This document shows, piece by piece, positions 59,151 through 64,000 of a DNA stretch of 64,000 nucleotides. The notes under the pieces were generated by a model, which saw nothing but the letters and a program-made list of their open reading frames with translations, was not told the origin of the DNA and made no database searches. Source of the stretch: Streptomyces cellulosae. GTDB lineage: Bacteria > Actinomycetota > Actinomycetes > Streptomycetales > Streptomycetaceae. Numbering within the stretch: position 1 is the stretch's first letter; every line of letters begins with the position of its first letter. A program made the position numbers and the translations under genes. The DNA lies in the NCBI RefSeq assembly GCF_000721105.1, contig NZ_JOEV01000022.1, positions 45,757 to 109,756 of the forward strand, given 5' to 3'.

Positions 59151-60374
59151 CTACGAAGCGCCGAAGACGGCAGCGACCGCCTTGCGTGTGCGCTCCTGGC
59201 TGGACGGCATGAGGTGCGCGTACACGCGGAGCGTCAGTCCCGGGTCCGAGTGGCCGAGGTACTCGGCGAGGGCCTTGATGTTCTCTCCCGCGTCCAGGAG
59301 CACCGAGGCATAGAAGTGGCGGAGAGCATGCATGCCGTTCTCGCGTGACTCGGCGTACGACTCGCCCGGCTTCCGCTCGGGGATCACACCGGCCGAGGCA
59401 AGCGCCCGCTTCCACACCTCCTCGTTGAGGGACGTCCGCCAGACGTGACCACCGCGCGGCCCGGTGAAGATCAGCCGCTTGGTCACAGGAGGCCCGTCGG
59501 CCACCTTCCAAGGCAAGGTGATCTCGACCGGCGGGAACCGCTTCATGTGGACCCGGAGGGCATCCGCGACCGGGCCGGGCAGCGGAACGTCCCGCAACTT
59601 GCCGCCCTTTGGCGGGGCGAACACGGCCTTGCTCCGGCTCAGCTTGAGTTGCTGGACCACGTGAAGCGTGTCTGAGGCGAAGTCGATCGCGTCGACGGCC
59701 ACGCCGAGGATCTCGCCCTGTCGTAGCCCGCAGCCCCCGCCCAGGTCGACCATGGCCTGGAACCGCTCCGGCATGCCGGCCTGGACGGCGAAGACCCGTT
59801 CCGGAGTCCAGGGAGTGATGCGCTTGTTGTCCACGGTCGGCGGCCGGACGGAGCGAGCAGCGCACGGGTTCCGGGGGAGATGCCCGTCGTCCACGGCCGC
59901 ACTCAGGGCGGCGCGAACGTTGGAGTAGATCGTCCGGGCGTACGAGCCACGGACGCCGTTCTCCTGCAGCTGCCCCACCCAGTCGCGAATGTGCGCGGGT
60001 TGGAAGGAACCGAGGGGGCGTGAGCCCAGGTACGGGAAGGCGTGCAGCCGAAGCTGAGACTGTATCGACGCCTGCGTGTTCGGATCCGGCGCGTGAGTCG
60101 CCCACTTCTCCGCGTACTGCTGGAACGTGATCCGGGCCGCGCGCGGGTCGATGTACTGCCCGCGCGCCATGTCCGCCTCGGTCTGCGCCATCCACTGATC
60201 AGCGAGCCGCTTCTGTCGGTCGGGGAAGCTCTTGGACTTCTCCGTACCGTCCGGGCCGACATAGCGCGCGCGGTAGCGCATGCCCGAGCCGTAACGCTCG
60301 CTCTTCACCCTGCGGCTCTTGCCGTCCGCGCCAACCTCGGTCTTGTACCACCGGTCTTGAATGTGTCCGGCCAT
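59151..60374 (-). CDS. int: Tyrosine recombinase (integrase) of a pSAM2-like element
   Basis: A 407-residue site-specific recombinase. The N-terminal arm-binding domain starts MAGHIQDRWYKTEV; a SAM-like core-binding region follows (AARITFQQYAEKWATHAP). Catalytic residues are visible in GGGCGLRQGEILGVAVDAID (Arg), MHALRHFYASVLL (His-x-x-Arg type), LGHSDPGLTLRVYAHL (His and the nucleophile Tyr). It drives integration and excision of the element. ATG 60374 shares a base with the TGA of the xis gene, so the two are coupled. Confidence 0.95.
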   Translation of the reverse strand: MAGHIQDRWYKTEVGADGKSRRVKSERYGSGMRYRARYVGPDGTEKSKSFPDRQKRLADQWMAQTEADMARGQYIDPRAARITFQQYAEKWATHAPDPNTQASIQSQLRLHAFPYLGSRPLGSFQPAHIRDWVGQLQENGVRGSYARTIYSNVRAALSAAVDDGHLPRNPCAARSVRPPTVDNKRITPWTPERVFAVQAGMPERFQAMVDLGGGCGLRQGEILGVAVDAIDFASDTLHVVQQLKLSRSKAVFAPPKGGKLRDVPLPGPVADALRVHMKRFPPVEITLPWKVADGPPVTKRLIFTGPRGGHVWRTSLNEEVWKRALASAGVIPERKPGESYAESRENGMHALRHFYASVLLDAGENIKALAEYLGHSDPGLTLRVYAHLMPSSQERTRKAVAAVFGAS

Positions 60375-60613
60375 CAGGCAGCCGCCCCCGCACGCTGGGA
60401 GTCCACCCAGGCCCGGACGTCCGCCGGGTCGAAGCGCAGATGTCGGCCGACACGGAAGCCCCGAGGCCCGGTGCGCTTGCGGCGCCACTGATAGACCGTC
60501 TCGACACTGGGCAGGTCGAAGACCTCCACCAGGTCGTCAGGAGTGAGGTACCGCGAAGGCAAGGCACGTGGTGCGTCGGCCAGTTCCGCGACCGCGAGGC
60601 GTCGGTTACCCAC
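60374..60613 (-). CDS. xis: Excisionase (Xis), MerR-like HTH
   Basis: A 79-residue protein with a winged helix (YLTPDDLVEVFDLPSVETVY then QWRRKRTGPRGFRVGRHLRF, DPADVRAWVDSQR). This is the standard excisionase form in actinomycete integrative elements, where it bends DNA and biases the integrase to excision. GTG 60613 lies inside the end of the rep gene (8-bp overlap) behind AAGGAG. It is followed directly by int. Confidence 0.93.
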   Translation of the reverse strand: MGNRRLAVAELADAPRALPSRYLTPDDLVEVFDLPSVETVYQWRRKRTGPRGFRVGRHLRFDPADVRAWVDSQRAGAAA

Positions 60614-61901
60614 GGGTGGGCTCTCCTTCTGTTCCGGGGGCGGGTTCGAGGGTTTCGGCGAGCCAGGTTTCGGCGTCGGTGAGGCCGGTTCCGGCGTAGA
60701 CCCAGTGGGCGAGGACGAGGGTCGTGTCCGGGCCGGTTTGGGTGTCGGTGGCGGCTTGGGCGCGGCGCCATTCGGCGCGGGCGGTGCGGAGCGCGCCGAG
60801 GGTGGTGGAGTAGCGGCGGGACTTGGTGGAGAAGTGGCCGCGGAATCCGAGCATGTGGGCCCAGGTGCGCAGGCGGAGGTGTTCGAGTTCCTTGCGTGCG
60901 CCGAGGGTCCAGGCGGTACGGATCATGCGGCGGGCGTGGTCGCTGATGTCGAGTTGGGCGAGTTCGGCGAGGAACTTGAGGGGGCGGTCGAGAGCTCCCG
61001 TGGCGGTCTCGGCGCCCTTGGTGGCGTACTTGGCGATGTAGGCGGCTACGGCCCGCTCGGTAAGTTCCTGGCCGCCGTCGAAGTCAGCGCTGCGGATGGT
61101 GCGGACGTCGAGCTGTCGGCCGAAGGTGAAGGTGTGAGCGCGTCCGTCGATGACCGGGCCGTCCACACGGACAGCGGCAGCGGCGGTCTCGATGGAGTCG
61201 GTGAGGAGTTCGGCGGTGGCCCAGGCAGGTGGCGGGGTGTCGCCGCCTTCGGGGCCGTCGATGCGGATGACGGCGTGGAAGTGGACGGCTCCGCGCTTCT
61301 GGTACTCGGCGACCTTGGCGAAGGACACCCGGGCGTACTCGCCAAAGGCTCGCTGCGTGAGGCTGGCCCGCTTGGCGACCTCGCGGCGGAGGTAGGTGGA
61401 GAAGCGTCGCCACAGCGGACCGGCGTGCGCGTTCCAGAGCACGGCCGCTTCGTAGTCGTAGGTGTCCGGGTCGAGTGGGGTGCCGAGGGCGGGGTCGTCC
61501 TGGTCGTGGAGGGTGCCGCAGCGGCAGGGGCGGGCCGTTCGGGCCGGTCCGGTGGGGCGGTTGTGGACCGGGCCGAAGCCGGGGGCGGTGAAGGTGGCGA
61601 AGACGCGGGGGTGGGCGGCGACGCGTTCGGGGACGCCTTTGCCGCCGCGCAGGCCGGAGGTGATCAGGTGGAAGGTGTCGCGGCGGTAGACCTCGGCGCA
61701 GGCCGGGCAGCGGGTCGTGCGGCGGTTGTTGCAGCGGACGAGGAGGTGACCGGCCGGGAGGCTGGTCGAGTCGAGGTGGTGGAGGGCGTTGCCGATCTCG
61801 CTGGTTCGGGTGTTCAGGTCGTACTCGGTGCGGTGGCCGTCGAGGCGGATCGGGTGGGTGCAGCCGCCGAGGCCGGAGAGCTGCCGCAGGAGCGCGGGCA
61901 T
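60606..61901 (-). CDS. repSA: RepSA-like replication initiator of the integrative element
   Basis: A 431-residue protein from ATG 61901 (possibly 452 from an unusual ATC at 61964). A Cys-rich zinc-ribbon segment (RCNNRRTTRCPACAEVYRRD) is followed by ATFTAPGFGPVH and the HUH-like motif GAVHFHAVIRIDGP expected of rolling-circle initiators. The C-terminal AYIAKYATKGAETATG and helical part match pSAM2 RepSA. No ribosome binding site precedes the ATG, whereas AAGGAGA (61971-61977) is perfectly placed for the ATC 21 codons upstream. The element replicates by rolling circle after excision. Confidence 0.9.
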   Translation of the reverse strand: MPALLRQLSGLGGCTHPIRLDGHRTEYDLNTRTSEIGNALHHLDSTSLPAGHLLVRCNNRRTTRCPACAEVYRRDTFHLITSGLRGGKGVPERVAAHPRVFATFTAPGFGPVHNRPTGPARTARPCRCGTLHDQDDPALGTPLDPDTYDYEAAVLWNAHAGPLWRRFSTYLRREVAKRASLTQRAFGEYARVSFAKVAEYQKRGAVHFHAVIRIDGPEGGDTPPPAWATAELLTDSIETAAAAVRVDGPVIDGRAHTFTFGRQLDVRTIRSADFDGGQELTERAVAAYIAKYATKGAETATGALDRPLKFLAELAQLDISDHARRMIRTAWTLGARKELEHLRLRTWAHMLGFRGHFSTKSRRYSTTLGALRTARAEWRRAQAATDTQTGPDTTLVLAHWVYAGTGLTDAETWLAETLEPAPGTEGEPTRG

Positions 61902-62055
61902 GGTGCCGAGGGCGGCCAGTTCGCCGAGTTCGTGGAGCGGGGGCGGGGTGGCGCGGGTGAAGATGGTGGTTCTCCTTCTGGCTTCGTCAGGAGGGGTAGG
62001 GCCCCCGGGGCGGCGGATGCTTGGCGGTATCAGGGCCGTCCCGGGGGTCTGGTGT

Positions 62056-62301
62056 TCAGCGGCGGTGCTGGTCGCGGAGCATCGAGCGCAGGACCAGGGC
62101 GGCGACGGCTACGGAGATGGCCGTGACGGCGACGGCGGCGAGGAGTGCGGTGAGCACGACGCCGCCGACGAGGACGGCCGCGACCGCTCCGGTGCTGATG
62201 GAGATCTGGGGTGCCGGGCGCCGCACGGGTGCGGGGTCGGCCACGGTGTGGGTGTGTGCGGGCGGCGGTGTCGGGCTGTCGGGGTACTTGGGCAGGAACA
62301 C
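62056..62301 (-). CDS. Spd-like small membrane protein (plasmid spread)
   Basis: An 81-residue protein. The N-terminal half is Pro/His/Thr-rich (PDSPTPPPAHTHTVADPAPV) and the C-terminal half is one long or two short hydrophobic helices (GAVAAVLVGGVVLTALLAAV then AVTAISVAVAALVLRSMLRD). In pSAM2- and SLP1-type elements, spd genes of this form extend the plasmid within the mycelium after transfer. GTG 62301 follows AAGGAGA. Located between rep and other spread genes. Confidence 0.75.
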   Translation of the reverse strand: MFLPKYPDSPTPPPAHTHTVADPAPVRRPAPQISISTGAVAAVLVGGVVLTALLAAVAVTAISVAVAALVLRSMLRDQHRR

Positions 62302-62325
62302 AGCAAGTTCTCCTTATCTACTCGT

Positions 62326-62520
62326 CTAGTCGTGTGAGCCGTTTATGACGTCGACTCCGGAGCGCGTGCCGGACTCGATGGCTGGGGCCATGAAGGTGTG
62401 CGAGAGCCAGAAGCCGAAGAGGGCGACCAGGACGACGATCCAGGTGCGGACGCCGAGGAACTTGACCGCTCCCCAGGCGAAGAAGCCGAGGACGAGGACG
62501 AGCGGCAGGCTGACGGTCAC
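62326..62520 (-). CDS. Small two-helix membrane protein of the spread cluster
   Basis: A 64-residue protein, MTVSLPLVLVLGFFAWGAVK then FLGVRTWIVVLVALFGFWLS, followed by a short hydrophilic end. Its GTG at 62520 is 15 bp after the stop of the upstream gene. It is of the type annotated as a small Spd or mobile-element membrane protein; its precise function is unknown. Confidence 0.75.
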   Translation of the reverse strand: MTVSLPLVLVLGFFAWGAVKFLGVRTWIVVLVALFGFWLSHTFMAPAIESGTRSGVDVINGSHD

Positions 62521-62535
62521 GGCGTGCGGGTCCTT

Positions 62536-62727
62536 TCAGCGGACGGGGCAGCGGTGGGTGCGGGCGGCGAGTTCGGCGGCGGCTCGGCTGTCGTAGTCGG
62601 CGGAGAAGCCGCAGCGCGGGGCGGTGCAGGCGGCGGTGTGCTTCTCGCGGCCGCGACCGTCGTAGGAGGTGCCGACCTGGACGGGGCCGATGCGGGTGAC
62701 GGAGCGGAAGCGGCGGTTGGCGGTCAC
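62536..62727 (-). CDS. Mobile-element transfer protein with zinc-finger-like Cys/His pattern
   Basis: A 63-residue protein. It starts MTANRRFRSVTRIGPVQVGT and contains the zinc-binding-like set CTAPRCGF ... RTHRCPVR. Proteins of this form are annotated mobile element transfer protein in Streptomyces (SpdA-like). GTG 62727 follows GAGGAG. The gene follows the DUF2637 gene by 12 bp. Confidence 0.8.
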   Translation of the reverse strand: MTANRRFRSVTRIGPVQVGTSYDGRGREKHTAACTAPRCGFSADYDSRAAAELAARTHRCPVR

Positions 62728-62739
62728 GTGGGTCTCCTC

Positions 62740-63396
62740 TCAGAGGTGGGCGGCGATGGCGTCGGCCATCGGTGCGGGGACGCCGAGCCGGGCGCGGAGG
62801 GTGGGAGTGTCGATAGGCGTCCCGGTGCGGGTGTGGTGTTCGGTGGCGACTTTGCGGGCGTGCTCGACCAGGGCGGCCGGGATGGAGACGGCGGGCGGAG
62901 GAGTCGGGGCAGGCGTCGGCACAGTGACCGGTGGCGGCGGGAGCTCCGATAGGGGATCGGGCGCGTCCTCCTGGTCCTCGATGGCCTCGCGCTCCTGCGG
63001 GAACTCCGTTTCCTCGGTCATGTCGTGCGCGGTTGGTGTCGAGTGGGCGAGGAGGGTTCCGCCGAGGAAGGCGACCGCTGGCCAGCCCGCGACGAGGATG
63101 CGGAGCCAGGCCGGCACGGCGTTCAGGTCGAGGAGTCCGGCGGTGGCGACGTTCGCGCCGAGGGACGCGGCGAGGGCGATAACGAACCAGCACCACCCGG
63201 AGGCTTTCGCGTCGCCGGTCCGCAGTCGGCGCCAGGCGGCGACGAGCAGCAGGTCGACCGAGATCGGGTAGGCCCAGGCTTTCCATCCGTCCTGTCCGGC
63301 CGCCGAGGCGACGTCGTGGAGGTGGGCGAAGGACAGGGCGGCGGCGATGACGGCTTGGACGAGTACCGCATCGATACGGGCCAGTTGGGCGCGCAT
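62740..63396 (-). CDS. DUF2637 (SpdB-like) membrane protein
   Basis: A 218-residue protein. Four hydrophobic helices make up the first 125 residues (VLVQAVIAAALSFAHLHDVA, AYPISVDLLLVAAWRRL, WFVIALAASLGANVATAGLL, RILVAGWPAVAFLGGTLLAH). A Pro-rich linker and a C-terminal winged-helix-like end (RTGTPIDTPTLRARLGVPAP) follow. DUF2637 is the SpdB signature in pSAM2-type elements. ATG 63396 was chosen over 63456 as GGAAGGAG lies just before it. Confidence 0.85.
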   Translation of the reverse strand: MRAQLARIDAVLVQAVIAAALSFAHLHDVASAAGQDGWKAWAYPISVDLLLVAAWRRLRTGDAKASGWCWFVIALAASLGANVATAGLLDLNAVPAWLRILVAGWPAVAFLGGTLLAHSTPTAHDMTEETEFPQEREAIEDQEDAPDPLSELPPPPVTVPTPAPTPPPAVSIPAALVEHARKVATEHHTRTGTPIDTPTLRARLGVPAPMADAIAAHL

Positions 63397-63484
63397 GCTG
63401 CGGCTCCTTCCGGGTTCAGGCATGGGAGGGGTAGGGAGTTGGCGCGAGGCAGTCACGCCAGCCGGGCTGGGGAGAGGGAGCGGC

Positions 63485-64000
63485 TCAGTCGGTCACCGGT
63501 CGGGGCTGCACGACCGGGGCCGGGGACTCGACCGGCCGTACGGGCACGTCGGGCCGGAAGGGCTTGAGCGCGGGAAGGTCGGGGACCAGGTGGGCCGTCG
63601 TGTGGCAGTTCTCGGCAGCGTCGGCGAGGGAGAGGTAAGGCGTGCGGATGCGGGACCAGCCGCCGGAGGTGTCACCGGCGACGGCGAGGCCGGGCCGTTC
63701 GGGGGCGATGGCGCAGGCGGCGGAGACCGCTTCGGGGGCGATGTCGCCAAGTGCCATCTTGGCGGAGGCTTCGTCGTTGACGCGGTGGCAGACGCGGCCG
63801 GTGAGCTGGGCCCGGAGCATGGTGGCGCCCTTGCCGAGTTCGGCGCCGAAGCGTTGTGGCCACCTCGTCGACGAACAGCACGACGGGGACCGGGCGTTCG
63901 CCCTCGGGCAGGCCCCAGATGTCGGAGGTGATCTCCTCGTCCGGAGTGGTCGTCGCGATGCCCTGCCGGGCCTTGATCAGGTCGTAGCGGTCCTCCATTT
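63485..64000 (-). pseudogene. TraB (FtsK/SpoIIIE-like) transfer ATPase, frameshifted by an internal deletion
   Basis: From the window edge the frame reads EDRYDLIKARQGIATTTP, then VPVVLFVDEVA (Walker B), and stops making sense at about 63855. The sense resumes in a different frame with QRFGAELGKGATMLRAQL, TGRVCHRVNDEASAKMALGD and continues to a TGA at 63487-63485. Family members have about 35-40 residues between these blocks (the sensor helix after Walker B), which are missing. The join contains the sequence GTGGCCAC, so a deletion of roughly 110 bp through short homology is likely. Transfer of double-stranded DNA by this element should be abolished. The start codon is outside the window. Confidence 0.8.

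Overview
The window is chromosomal DNA of a Streptomyces species. The evidence is very high GC with strongly GC-biased third codon positions, many genes with a -10 box 6-8 nt before a GTG/ATG (leaderless starts), and several Streptomyces marker genes: glnR, rsiG, nur, mshA, an XRE/DUF397 pair and a pSAM2-type integrative element. Gene order resembles the S. coelicolor core around SCO4150-SCO4210 (from memory, not searched).

Layout. 1-10.5 kb is accessory and patchy: an XRE-DUF397 pair facing a small divergent gene, a frameshifted relic, an Imm49-like protein, a secreted pectate lyase/pectin methylesterase fusion, a secreted protein with an aerolysin-like signature, an APH(6)-type kinase, an ECF sigma factor with a membrane partner, and a transposase remnant. 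10.4-14.3 kb is a cell-envelope stress module (sensor kinase, response regulator, HtrA protease; the mycobacterial MprAB-PepD arrangement) with a phased CTCTCAG repeat array before the protease. 14.3-19.9 kb carries a LacI regulator, glnR, a hydrolase, a MoaD-like protein, a Q-rich membrane protein and an LmeA-like protein. 20.0-23.1 kb is a sulfur-related block: a cysteine-containing leader peptide, a rhodanese, DUF1416, DUF3099, a DsrE-like protein and a nitrobindin-like protein.

The most striking part is 23.1-26.3 kb: a promoter, a strongly structured RNA, a HEPN-type Abi_2/AbiF protein, an N6-adenine methylase and a half-size specificity subunit, with no restriction subunit. It looks like a phage-defence island inserted between nitrobindin and nur. 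26.3-31.5 kb holds nur, a YgfZ-like protein, dtd, rsiG, asparaginase and an Eis-like acetyltransferase. 31.6-35.0 kb has two tandem copies of a divergent module (small membrane protein / GntR regulator) sharing a palindromic operator, followed by a HAD hydrolase. 35.4-46.2 kb is mixed: an APH-like kinase, TetR, a HelD-like RNA polymerase-associated ATPase, a DDN-hemerythrin fusion, an IRED-like reductase, a methyltransferase, a large secreted propeller/FlgD-Ig protein and an IS relic.

46.4-58.4 kb is conserved actinobacterial core corresponding to mycobacterial Rv0474-Rv0489: XRE regulator, HbhA-like protein, DUF2516, then mshA, a YbjN protein and phosphoglycerate mutase. A PP2C phosphatase, an NlpC/P60 hydrolase, a methyltransferase, AraC, DUF2000 and MFS genes are interspersed. 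From about 58.7 kb to the end is an integrative conjugative element of the pSAM2 type (int, xis, rep, Spd-like spread genes, DUF2637, traB). Its traB translocase carries an internal deletion with frameshift, so conjugal transfer from this copy is probably impaired. No rRNA, tRNA or CRISPR array was recognised.
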